A stretch of 14,281 nt of DNA, taken from the NCBI GenBank assembly GCA_900757235.1, contig CAAENB010000069.1, positions 1-14,281 of the forward strand. The letters run 5' to 3'. A model generated the notes under the pieces. It searched no databases and was not told the DNA's origin. It saw only the letters and a list, made by a program, of their open reading frames with translations. Positions within the stretch are counted from its first letter, which is position 1. The number at the start of each line of letters is the position of its first letter. The stretch comes from an uncultured Collinsella sp. (GTDB lineage: Bacteria > Actinomycetota > Coriobacteriia > Coriobacteriales > Coriobacteriaceae). Below, one piece after another: positions 6,009 to 14,213 of the stretch. The position numbers were made by a program, and so were the translations under genes.

Positions 6009-9000
6009 CTACGAACGGCGGATAACCTCGGTCACGACCTCGGATACCGTGGCAATGTTCGTCGGGTTGACATTGTGGGGCAGGTCGTCCTCGGTACGAG
6101 CACAAGCCAGACGTGTGCCGTCCACGCCGGCGATGGTGAGGGCTCGGCGGCTCGCCTCGAGCGCGGCATAGGCATCGGTCTTGGCATAGGGCATCTCGAG
6201 CGCGCCACAATCGACATGGAACGACTTGCACACCTTGCTGACCAGGTTCATGATGCGGCGATCGCCCTTGAGCAGCTGCTGCTCGCCCTCAACCGTCACC
6301 ACCGAAAGCCTACCGGCGCCGACGGATTCAAGATTGATGAAGAAGACGCCGCGGAGCTTATCGCGATGCGAAGCCAAGAAGGCCTTCATACCGGCGCCAT
6401 CACAATCCGAGGCGCCCGTTGCCACAAACCAGATATCGTGACCGAGCAGCTCATCATCGCCCATAGAGGCGACAGCCGAGAGCATATCTTCGGAAGAAGC
6501 GCCGTCGGAAGACGTAGCGCCGCCCTTCCAGCCATCGTTATCGTCCTCGAAATTATCCCACGAACCGATGCCGCGACCGGACTTCTTGGCATCGTAATCG
6601 TCTTCGACGCCCAGCCAATCACTCATGCTGTCCTGTTCGTTTTTCTTTTTACGACCGAACAGGCCGCCCAGGCCGCGCTTGCGAGGCTTGGGTGCCGCCG
6701 GGGCGGGAGCCGAAATGGTCTCGATCGGCTGAGCGCCCGACGCAACGGGCCTGGGAGGCGCAACGGGTGCCGATGTTGGTTCGGGACCCTGAGCGGTAGC
6801 AAAGGGGTCGTTGACCTGTGCGGAGGGGTCGGGAAGGTCGAACAGCGACGTGCGAGACGCAACGTTTGCCTGCTTCATCGACGGCAGCGACGGATCGGGG
6901 ACCGAAGCCAGCGGAGACGAGGAAGGCGCGGGCAACGGAGCCGACGCCGGATCGGGAACATTCATCTGCGGGCGTGGTGATGCCTGGGAGGAAATCTGGG
7001 CCATAAGGGAATCGACCGTTTCGTCCTGGGTGGGAGCAACATCGGCAACCGTGGCACCGGAACCACTCGGGGTCGGTATGGTGAAAATCTGCGTGGAGTA
7101 AGGCCTCGACTCATCTGTCTCGGGAGCCTCGGAAACCGCAGGCACTTCCTCCTGCTCGACCTCGGCCGAATCATCTTGCTCGGCTGCCGCGTATTGCTCT
7201 TCGTCAGAGTTGGCCTCGACGGGCTCGTCCTCGGCAGCATCTTGGATTTCGGCAGCATCAATAGGCTCGTCATCGTCTGCCGCGTCGCCCTGCTCATCGG
7301 AAACAGGAAGGGGCTCGGCAATCGCGGTGCCTTGCTTTTCAAACGTTATCGTGGAATCGAACTGCGCGGCATCAAACGACATGGTGCTATCGACGTGCTG
7401 CTGAGCCTCGAAAGACGTCGTCGCCTCAACAACATCCGCGGACGCCGGTTGCTGGGACTCAAAGGAGGTTGTAGCTTCGGCGGCGTCAACGGGCACGGAC
7501 TGCATAGCCTCGTTCTGCTCGAACTCTTGCGCCGCGAGCTCACGTGCCGCCTCGGCTGCCTGCTGCTGAGCGATAGCCTCCTGCTCGGCAGCCTCGCGTG
7601 CGGCAGCGCGCTTCTCCTCGAAATCGTCGACAAATTTCTTGCCCTTTGCAAGCGCACCCTTAAAGAAGTTGGAAGCACTGGTGCCAATCGAAGAGAACGC
7701 GGATGCAATATCGGCATGGGGCGTTGCCGCGGGAATCTCGGCCGAGAAATCAGTATCGCTCTCGTAAGACACGCGCCTCGGCTGTTCAACGTAATCGTCG
7801 TCAGACTCGTCCGTAACGTCTTGCGCCGGCGCGGCGGGAGCCAAAATGTCCAGTCCTGCCGCGGGATCGATCGCGGACACCGCCTCGGGCTCGGCAACGG
7901 CAGCGGTAACCGCGGCAGACTCATCATCCACGGCGACAACGGGCGCAGGTGCAGTCACGACGGGGGCAGGCTCGGGCTCAAACGTCGGCTCCTCGCCTTC
8001 CTCGTAATCGAGCGTGCAGGACTCGGGAAGCATTCCGAGCGCACGGATGGCATCCGAACCAAAGCGGATGTTGCCGGCGGCATTGCGATAGAGCTTGGGC
8101 TCGGGCTCGGCGACTTCGACCATCGCGGGCTCCTCCGCCGGCTCGGCGGTGGACGTTTCCTCGGTGGACACTTCGGCCTGGGCGGTCTGGTCTTGAGCCT
8201 CGGGCGCGATAACGCCGATCAGCGTCTCGTCGGCAGAGGCACCCTCAAAACCATCAATCTGTCCATCAAAAGCCTCGTCCTGCTCGGGTACATCGTCGGA
8301 CGCCACCGGCTGGCCAAACTCGTCCTCGTCGTATGAAGGTTCCTCATATTCAATGGTGTTGCCGTAGTCGTTTTGCTGCTGGGCCGCGGCATACTCGGCC
8401 GCCGCGCGCGCCATTTCCTCGGCGCGACGCTTCTGCTCGCCAAAATAGGTATCGAATGGAATGTCGTCGGGGAACTCGTTTTCGCCCTGATAGGGGGCGA
8501 CGTTGTCCATGACACCGAGCATGGCGGCAACAGAGGACTTGTTGCACACCGCGCCAGACGTGTAGGGAAGCACAAAACGGTTGGAGATGATATTGGCGGC
8601 GTTAGCCAGTGCCACAAGGGAGGCCAAAATCGCGACAATCCACAGCAGAACCTTGAGCGCGCCGGGGAGCGGCAGGATACGCAAGATGGCAACGGCAGCA
8701 GGGGCAACCGTGGCAACGGGCAACAGCTTGGCGATGAGCGCACGATACGAAGCATAGGGCTCGCGGGCGAGCAGCTCAGCACGGGGAGAGTCGTAGTGTG
8801 CGACAACGACCACCGGGCGGTTGCGCGGAGACGCGAGCGGGCCCGAGGCCTTGTGGTAGGCGATGACATTTTGGCTCACGCCCGTCTTGCCCAGGCGCGA
8901 AACCACGGGGTGGCCCGTGCGTTCGAGCACGTAAAGAACGGCGCCGGCAATGGCCAGCAAGGTGCCGACCAAGCCGATGCCCATCAGTAGGGCGCCGGCA

Positions 9001-9197
9001 AACGCAAGAATACCGGTAACGGCAAATGCCAACCTACTGGGCGCCGGGGCATTGAACTCCTGAACCTCGGGATCAAAGCCGTGGTTGCGGAAGATCTGAG
9101 CGATATCCTCGGCAGCCAAGCGCTCTTCTTCGCTGCATGCCGGCGTAATGCCGGTGTTCTGCAGCAGGTGGTTAATATAGTTCTGGGTGTTCGCCAT
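6009..9197 (-). CDS. Membrane protein with split M28 metallopeptidase-like domain and very long disordered insertion
   Basis: This 1062-residue protein has an N-terminal helical segment, then paired membrane helices at about 56-91 and 154-203. Two separated halves look like an M28 zinc aminopeptidase fold. The first half carries VVVVAHYDSP (His134, Asp136) and CNKSSVAAML (Cys218 where the bridging Asp is usual). The second half, from about residue 915, carries FVATGASDCDGAGM where the AEE motif should be, INLES (Glu957 for the usual Asp), a TDAYAAL string and LPHNVNP (His1041). Between them are about 680 residues of Glu/Ala/Pro/Ser-rich sequence, including a likely coiled coil (about 503-566), four TTSFE-like repeats (573-622) and a basic patch, KPRKRGLGG. 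The catalytic Glu appears to be Ser or Ala, so it may be a pseudo-enzyme. There is no signal peptide, and basic residues beside the helices suggest that both halves face the cytoplasm. The start at 9197 is chosen for its GGAG and because an earlier in-frame Met at 9347 would cover the promoter region. Substrate is unknown. Confidence 0.75.
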   Translation of the reverse strand: MANTQNYINHLLQNTGITPACSEEERLAAEDIAQIFRNHGFDPEVQEFNAPAPSRLAFAVTGILAFAGALLMGIGLVGTLLAIAGAVLYVLERTGHPVVSRLGKTGVSQNVIAYHKASGPLASPRNRPVVVVAHYDSPRAELLAREPYASYRALIAKLLPVATVAPAAVAILRILPLPGALKVLLWIVAILASLVALANAANIISNRFVLPYTSGAVCNKSSVAAMLGVMDNVAPYQGENEFPDDIPFDTYFGEQKRRAEEMARAAAEYAAAQQQNDYGNTIEYEEPSYDEDEFGQPVASDDVPEQDEAFDGQIDGFEGASADETLIGVIAPEAQDQTAQAEVSTEETSTAEPAEEPAMVEVAEPEPKLYRNAAGNIRFGSDAIRALGMLPESCTLDYEEGEEPTFEPEPAPVVTAPAPVVAVDDESAAVTAAVAEPEAVSAIDPAAGLDILAPAAPAQDVTDESDDDYVEQPRRVSYESDTDFSAEIPAATPHADIASAFSSIGTSASNFFKGALAKGKKFVDDFEEKRAAAREAAEQEAIAQQQAAEAARELAAQEFEQNEAMQSVPVDAAEATTSFESQQPASADVVEATTSFEAQQHVDSTMSFDAAQFDSTITFEKQGTAIAEPLPVSDEQGDAADDDEPIDAAEIQDAAEDEPVEANSDEEQYAAAEQDDSAEVEQEEVPAVSEAPETDESRPYSTQIFTIPTPSGSGATVADVAPTQDETVDSLMAQISSQASPRPQMNVPDPASAPLPAPSSSPLASVPDPSLPSMKQANVASRTSLFDLPDPSAQVNDPFATAQGPEPTSAPVAPPRPVASGAQPIETISAPAPAAPKPRKRGLGGLFGRKKKNEQDSMSDWLGVEDDYDAKKSGRGIGSWDNFEDDNDGWKGGATSSDGASSEDMLSAVASMGDDELLGHDIWFVATGASDCDGAGMKAFLASHRDKLRGVFFINLESVGAGRLSVVTVEGEQQLLKGDRRIMNLVSKVCKSFHVDCGALEMPYAKTDAYAALEASRRALTIAGVDGTRLACARTEDDLPHNVNPTNIATVSEVVTEVIRRS
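7332..7481 (-). repeat. Degenerate four-copy peptide repeat (TTSFE type) in the M28-like protein
   Basis: Within the linker, four segments share the pattern T-x-[ST]-F-[ED]-x-x-Q: ATTSFESQQ, ATTSFEAQQ, STMSFDAAQ and STITFEKQ, at residues 573-622. The spacing is irregular, and codon choice differs between copies, so they are diverged or selected at the protein level. Confidence 0.6.
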
Positions 9198-9395
9198 GTG
9201 CGCTCCACATCCATAATCCGACAAATAGGCCCAATGCATGCACATTAGAACCGTATATAGTCGAAAGTATACCCCGAGCGAGCGCAAACGACCGAATTCG
9301 GGCCATCTTAACGCCCCGAGCGGACAAGGATATAGCCTAATCTCCATATCGGACTAAAATCATGGCAGCAAACCACCTTCTCATGCGAGGACTCT
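9198..9395. promoter_or_regulatory. Divergent promoter region between the M28-like and pafB-like genes
   Basis: This 198-base spacer separates two start codons facing apart. The leftward gene has GGAG (9203-9206) five bases before its ATG and a -10-like TATACT on the minus strand (9266-9271). The expected -35 position overlaps a perfect 10-bp palindrome, CCGAATTCGG (9292-9301), a possible operator. The rightward gene has GAGG (9387-9390) five bases before ATG 9396; TAAAAT near 9355 is a weak -10 candidate with no clear -35. Confidence 0.45.
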
Positions 9396-10418
9396 ATGAC
9401 GGCAAGCGACGCGACCGCGACAATTAAAAAGGGGAATTCGGAGCCCAGTTTCGATAAAACGGCTCAGCGCATCCTCAATCTTTTCTTTGTGCTCAACAGC
9501 TCCCCCGAACCGCTGACGACCGAGCAGATCGTCTTGGATTCTGACCTGGGATATGGCTCGGGCAACATTGACTCGGATAAGCGCAAGTTTCGGCGCGATC
9601 GTGACAAACTGCTCGAGCGTGGCATCTTAATCAAGGAGGTTCGCCCCGCCGGTGCGCAGGAGACCGAGGAAAGCTCGTGGACAATCGACCGCGAGCACAC
9701 GTTTGCTGCAGGCGGCCTCATCACCGCAGACGACGCCGATATCCTGCTCAACGCCATCGACCAGACGCTAGCGGCCGGCTCTTCCACCTTTGCCGCGCCG
9801 CTTGCCGATATTCGCTCCAAAATTGCCTACCTCACCGGCATATCGGCGGTGGACGAAGCACCGATCCGCCGCTCTCCCACCGTCGATGCGGTATGGAGCG
9901 CCTTTGCCGAGCGATGCGCGCTGCGATTTTTATATCAGAACGGACGCGGCGAGCAGAAGGAGCGTACCGTCTGCGTCTACGGCATGTTCGAGCGCGAGGG
10001 CGTGGCGTACTTCTGCGGCCTCGACAATGTCACCGACGACATCAGGACATTCCGCTGCGACCGTATCGTTCGCGCTTGGCGTCCTTCGAAAGCCTACGCC
10101 ATCCCTGCGGACTTCAATCTCAACGACTATCTGTTCTTTGAATTCGATTTTGCCGACCGACCGCCCGTTGCAGCTACGTTCTCATTCGCCCCTCAGACGC
10201 AGATCGATATGATCAACGGTCTCACGCGCGGGCGAGGCGAGCTCGCACACACCGATTCGGAATGGATTTGGACCGTTGACGTGCGCGACCTTGAAGCCGC
10301 CGCCTCATTTTGCATGGCCCACGCCATGGACGGCATGAGGCCCGTGGCCCCCAAATCGCTCAAACAGGCGTGGAACCACCTCATTGAAAGGACGGTGCAC
10401 GAGCATGCCCGTGCGTAA
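9396..10418 (+). CDS. WYL-domain transcriptional regulator, PafB-like
   Basis: The 340-residue protein has a winged-helix DNA-binding region at about 20-100, with a recognition stretch rich in Lys, Arg and Asp (SDKRKFRRDRDKLLERG). A linker follows, then a WYL domain at about 160-230. The family's W-Y-L string appears as AYF (204-206), followed by a conserved TFRCDRI segment in which Arg and Asp form the usual ligand-facing motif. A C-terminal extension (about 255-335) matches the WCX type. WYL regulators are thought to sense nucleic acids or nucleotides. In mycobacteria the PafB-PafC pair activates many DNA-damage genes. The gene overlaps the next one by 14 bases, so the two are cotranscribed and may act as a heteromer. 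The pair assignment rests on tandem arrangement and domain order, not on an alignment. Confidence 0.82.
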   Translation: MTASDATATIKKGNSEPSFDKTAQRILNLFFVLNSSPEPLTTEQIVLDSDLGYGSGNIDSDKRKFRRDRDKLLERGILIKEVRPAGAQETEESSWTIDREHTFAAGGLITADDADILLNAIDQTLAAGSSTFAAPLADIRSKIAYLTGISAVDEAPIRRSPTVDAVWSAFAERCALRFLYQNGRGEQKERTVCVYGMFEREGVAYFCGLDNVTDDIRTFRCDRIVRAWRPSKAYAIPADFNLNDYLFFEFDFADRPPVAATFSFAPQTQIDMINGLTRGRGELAHTDSEWIWTVDVRDLEAAASFCMAHAMDGMRPVAPKSLKQAWNHLIERTVHEHARA

Positions 10419-11322
10419 ACTCACCAGCGAGCAGAGGCTCTCGCGCGCCATCGACATCATGGAGGCCCTCTACGCCGCCGGCGAGAACGGCATGACTCGA
10501 ACCGATATTTGCAGTCGCTTTGACATCACGGGGGTGTCGCTCGACGAGATTCTCGAGATCGTCTCGACGCTCGCGGACCGAGAATCGGGCGCGCGCATCA
10601 TCTGCGAATGCCGCAGCGAGCGTGTGGTCCTCACCGGTGACGCCGGGCGTGTGTTACCGCTGCGCCTGAGTGCCGCCGAGGGCGCTGTACTCAACCATGA
10701 ACTTGAATCGTTGGGGATCGAGCCCCAGGCGGCAGCTCGGATTCGACATGCTCTTCTACCCGAAGAGCTCGGCTATAACCAGCGCGTCTTTGACACCGTC
10801 AACCACGGGTCGCACTGGCAGCAGCTGAGCTGCGCCATTCAGGACGGTGTTCGTTGCCGCATCTCGTATCGCTCGATGGACGATGCACGGCCACGCGAGC
10901 GTCTGGTCGACCCCTTGCGCATTACGGCAAACGGCGACCAAACATATCTGATTGCCTGGGACATCGCGGTCGATGAGCAGCGCACCTATCGCATGGATAA
11001 AATCGAGGGACTCACCCTGACGGAAGACTCCGTCGTGCCTCACGCACCGGACGTTGCATCCCTCCACGACTCCCTTGCCCGGACGCAGCGTAGCGCAAAG
11101 CTCTTGATGCCATTCGATATGGCGGAGCATCTGGACTGGGCCGGCATCACCCTCATCGAGCGCGGCGGTGCAGACATGGCAACGGTAACCGTGCATTACG
11201 GCTCCGAGCGTTGGCTATTGAGCCAGATAATCGCAGCGGGCGGAGCCATCCGCATCTTGGATGACCCCGCCCTGTCAAAGCGTCTGTGCGATATGGCAAA
11301 AACCCTCGTCTGTCCGCTTTAG
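10405..11322 (+). CDS. WYL-domain transcriptional regulator, PafC-like
   Basis: The 305-residue product has an N-terminal helix-turn-helix region (about 8-80, including RTDICSRFDITGVSLDEIL) and a WYL domain at about 140-205. The signature there reads TYL (180-182), followed by QRTYRMDKI with the conserved Arg and Asp. A C-terminal extension follows to the end. I place the start at ATG 10405, inside the 3' end of the PafB-like gene. An in-frame TTG at 10384 would add seven residues but has no ribosome binding site. AAAGGA (10387-10392) is 12 bases from the ATG, rather far, so translation may depend on coupling to the upstream gene. Its stop TAG (11320-11322) overlaps the stop of the convergent dinG-like gene. 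Confidence 0.82.
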   Translation: MPVRKLTSEQRLSRAIDIMEALYAAGENGMTRTDICSRFDITGVSLDEILEIVSTLADRESGARIICECRSERVVLTGDAGRVLPLRLSAAEGAVLNHELESLGIEPQAAARIRHALLPEELGYNQRVFDTVNHGSHWQQLSCAIQDGVRCRISYRSMDDARPRERLVDPLRITANGDQTYLIAWDIAVDEQRTYRMDKIEGLTLTEDSVVPHAPDVASLHDSLARTQRSAKLLMPFDMAEHLDWAGITLIERGGADMATVTVHYGSERWLLSQIIAAGGAIRILDDPALSKRLCDMAKTLVCPL

Positions 11323-14213
11323 CGCCGCCGCTCGTGGCGTGCGCGCCACAGTTGCAGATAGTGACCGATCTGCGCCGATTCGATGCGCTGATAAGAGCTC
11401 GTGGGCAGCGACGTTAAGAACTTCTTCCCGTAGCCCTTCGTCACCAGGCGCGGGTCGGCCAGAATCAGCACGCCGCAATCGGTCGACGAGCGGATAAGGC
11501 GGCCGGCCGCCTGCTTAACCTCGAGCACCGCCTCGGGCAGCGAATAGCGTGCCCAAGCGCGGTCTTCGCGCAGGTTGCGCTCGCACGAGAGCGGGTCCGT
11601 GGGGCTCGAGAACGGCAGCTTGGGAATGATGACGCAACGCAGCGTCTCGCCGCTGGCGTCAAACCCCTCCCAGAAGGCCTTAAGCGCAAAAAGCGACGAG
11701 GTCGGCTCGTTGATAAACCGGTCGCGCAGGCGACGAGGAGATGAGTTGCGCTGCTGGCAGTTGAGTTCCAGACCCGCACGGGCCATCTTGGGCTCAACGC
11801 GGGCGTACAGGTCTTCCATGTCGCGCCGATTGGTGAACAACGTGAGCACCGATCCGCCCATGGCAAGATGGGCGTCGACCAGCACGCGCTCGAGCGCCGT
11901 AAGATAGTTCTCACGATCGCGCGGATCGGGGATATCGCCCGCAACGACTACAGCCATGTTCGAATCGAAGTCGTAGCTCGAGTCCAAGTGCAGCGATGAG
12001 GATGTTGAAGCACCGATGCGATCGAGGCCGACCGCATGGTTGAAGTGCTCAAAGCTTTTGGACACCGTCATGGTTGCCGAGGCAAAGATAGCCGTGTGAA
12101 CCTCGGGCAGCCACTCGGTTGCCAAGGCCTCGCCAATGTCGATGCGCTCTGCGGTCATCGACTCTCCGCCGGCACGCAACCTGCGATTGGCCTGCAGCGA
12201 ATATACGTAGTGTTCATCGGTGCCATCAATGATGAGTTTGAGGTTCTCAGCAAGCTCGTGCAGGCGGCGCGAGATATCACCCAGGTCGACAACAACCTCG
12301 GGCTTGTCGGCGGCGACGGCTTGCACCAGCGCCTCGACGCTTTTGTCGGCTTGTTCCAATGCGTCGATGGCTGTGTAGGCCGACTGTAAGAAATCATGCC
12401 AGTCGTCAGATTCGCGCAGCTCGGGGCCAATCCATAGATTGGCATTGTCATAACCCCCACGGGCACGGCGGCCGAGCTCGCGAACGCCATCGAACACGTC
12501 GGCGATTGCCATGCTCGCGCGCGCAACCGTCGACGTCGCCTTGACAGTAAGGCCCAGATAGAGCGTAGAACCCTCGGAGGTTGCCAAATCACGGGAAACC
12601 TGGCTTAGCGCGCCGGTGCTCGAGCCACCCAGGCGCTCAAACAGAACGCGTGATTCGTCCGCCGACACCACGCGCGCCCACTGACGGCGCGCCTCGCGCT
12701 CGATAGAATGGGCCTCGTCGATTACCCAATGACGAATCGGAGGCAAAATCCTGCCCTCGGCCGCAACATTGCGGAACAGCAGGGAATGGTTGGTGACCAC
12801 CACATCGGCATGCGCCGCACGACGGCGAGCGCCATGGACCAAACATTTATCAGGGAAAAACGGGCAGAGGCGACGAGCACACTCGCGCGAGGCCGTCGTA
12901 AAGTCGGGGCGGTTGACGCTGCGCCACCGAATGCCGAGCGAGTCGAGGTCGCCATCGGCTGATTGGCAGACGTACGCCATAATGACCGCGACCGCCGTGA
13001 GCGTGTCCGCCGGATCGCGCTTGGTGGTAATCTCGACCTGGCTGCGGCTCATGCGCTCGAGCTTGCGCAGGCACGGATAGTGGTCATAGCCCTTGAGAGC
13101 GCAAAATGACAGACCACCGTCCAGTTGCTCGGCAAGTTTTGGCAGCTCATGGTACATGAGCTGGTCGGCAAGATTGTTCGATTTGGTCGCAATGCCAACC
13201 GTGATGTTGTTACGGCGCGCTGCCTCGGCAAAAGGCACCAGATAGGCCATCGATTTGCCGACGCCCGTGCCCGCCTCAATTACACGATGAGTGCCCGTGA
13301 CTAGCGCATCGCGGACCTCGAGTGCCATCGCGATCTGCTCATCACGCGGCTCGTAGGTGGGATACATGCGATTGACCAGGCCACCCGGCGCATAGTCTGC
13401 CTCAATCTCCTCACGACTCGGCATCTTGAGGACCGGCAGTTCGTCGGCGTCCACCCGATCGTCGGCGCGATCGGCCTTGAGAACGTCAGCACGAGCGGCG
13501 CTGAGAGAGAAGATAGAACCAGGGTTCTGCCCCGCCAAGAATGAGAAGATAGGACGATAGGACCAAGGCACATCCGGGTGCATGTCGGCTAGGCGCGCCA
13601 TGAGGCCCTGGGGCAAGTCGGTGAGCGCCACGAGCAACACGCGCCATACGCCACACAGGGCGTCGACGTCGGCATTGGCACGGTGTGATACCGAGTCACA
13701 GCCAAACAGATCGGCCATAAAAGACAGCTTGTGCGAGGCCAGGCGCGGAAGCGCGATGCGCGACAGCGCCAGCGAATCGATCCAGATATCGCTCACGTTG
13801 ACGCCGCCTTTGACCGACTCGATAAACGAGCGGTCGAACGTGGCGTTATGTGCGATCACCGGGCAACCACCGACAAAATCGGCGAGAGCGGCGACGGCCT
13901 CAACAGCCGACGGGGCATCTGCCACATCGGCATTTGTAATGCTCGTGAGCTCGGTAATCTCGGCGGGAATCAGCTGTTTGGGATGCACGAAGGTATCGAA
14001 GCGGTCGACGACCTCGCGGCCCGAAAGACGGGCCGCCGAGATCTCGATCAGCTCATTGTCCTGCACCGAAAGACCCGTGGTCTCGGTATCGAGGACAATC
14101 ACATCTTCCTCGATAAGGCCGAAGGACTGCGTTTTGGCGCGTTCGGCAAGCGTGGCATAGGAGTCGATGACAAACTGCGGCGTTCCTGACGAAACCGCGT
14201 CCTCGATTAGCAT
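11319..14213 (-). CDS. dinG: DinG-family helicase fused to N-terminal DEDDh exonuclease
   Basis: The 964-residue protein starts with a DnaQ-like 3'-5' exonuclease domain (about 35-195). Its catalytic acids are visible: D42 and E44 in LDTETTG, AHNATFD with D127, and H177 and D182 in HRANADVD. The helicase part follows: Walker A GTGVGKS (315-321), DEAH in VIDEAH (497-502), VVTNHSLLF before it, SATMT, FWEGFDASGE and QAAGRLIR near the C terminus. Four cysteines (C381 in the KGYDHYPC string, then C445, C450, C457) match the spacing of the XPD/DinG iron-sulphur domain. Such enzymes unwind DNA 5'-3', including R-loops and blocked forks, in the cytoplasm. The start ATG lies inside the end of an upstream gene (ATGCTAA overlap) with only a weak ribosome site, so translation is probably coupled. 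No terminator lies between it and the convergent WYL gene. Confidence 0.92.
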   Translation of the reverse strand: MLIEDAVSSGTPQFVIDSYATLAERAKTQSFGLIEEDVIVLDTETTGLSVQDNELIEISAARLSGREVVDRFDTFVHPKQLIPAEITELTSITNADVADAPSAVEAVAALADFVGGCPVIAHNATFDRSFIESVKGGVNVSDIWIDSLALSRIALPRLASHKLSFMADLFGCDSVSHRANADVDALCGVWRVLLVALTDLPQGLMARLADMHPDVPWSYRPIFSFLAGQNPGSIFSLSAARADVLKADRADDRVDADELPVLKMPSREEIEADYAPGGLVNRMYPTYEPRDEQIAMALEVRDALVTGTHRVIEAGTGVGKSMAYLVPFAEAARRNNITVGIATKSNNLADQLMYHELPKLAEQLDGGLSFCALKGYDHYPCLRKLERMSRSQVEITTKRDPADTLTAVAVIMAYVCQSADGDLDSLGIRWRSVNRPDFTTASRECARRLCPFFPDKCLVHGARRRAAHADVVVTNHSLLFRNVAAEGRILPPIRHWVIDEAHSIEREARRQWARVVSADESRVLFERLGGSSTGALSQVSRDLATSEGSTLYLGLTVKATSTVARASMAIADVFDGVRELGRRARGGYDNANLWIGPELRESDDWHDFLQSAYTAIDALEQADKSVEALVQAVAADKPEVVVDLGDISRRLHELAENLKLIIDGTDEHYVYSLQANRRLRAGGESMTAERIDIGEALATEWLPEVHTAIFASATMTVSKSFEHFNHAVGLDRIGASTSSSLHLDSSYDFDSNMAVVVAGDIPDPRDRENYLTALERVLVDAHLAMGGSVLTLFTNRRDMEDLYARVEPKMARAGLELNCQQRNSSPRRLRDRFINEPTSSLFALKAFWEGFDASGETLRCVIIPKLPFSSPTDPLSCERNLREDRAWARYSLPEAVLEVKQAAGRLIRSSTDCGVLILADPRLVTKGYGKKFLTSLPTSSYQRIESAQIGHYLQLWRARHERRR

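Noticed and set aside
5964..6980. Plus-strand open frame of 338 codons over the 3' end of the M28-like gene
   Set aside because: It is the mirror of a well-supported gene, has no ribosome binding site, and turns into Arg/Gly-rich nonsense in its last third.
7176..8336. Long plus-strand open frame of 386 codons antisense to the M28-like gene
   Set aside because: It lies wholly opposite the low-complexity linker, whose GC-rich codons leave few stops on the other strand. The product is Arg/Gly/Leu-rich with no domain, and the reverse-strand gene has a clear start, ribosome site and domain logic.
9165..9240. TTGTCGGAT on the minus strand resembling the mycobacterial damage-response promoter motif bound with PafBC
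   Set aside because: Only the first bases fit. No matching -10 follows at the right distance, and it lies almost on the ribosome site of the M28-like gene.
9198..9347. N-terminal extension of the M28-like protein to an in-frame Met at 9347
   Set aside because: It would add 50 residues without family-like features, cover the -10-like TATACT, and ignore the GGAG five bases before ATG 9195-9197.
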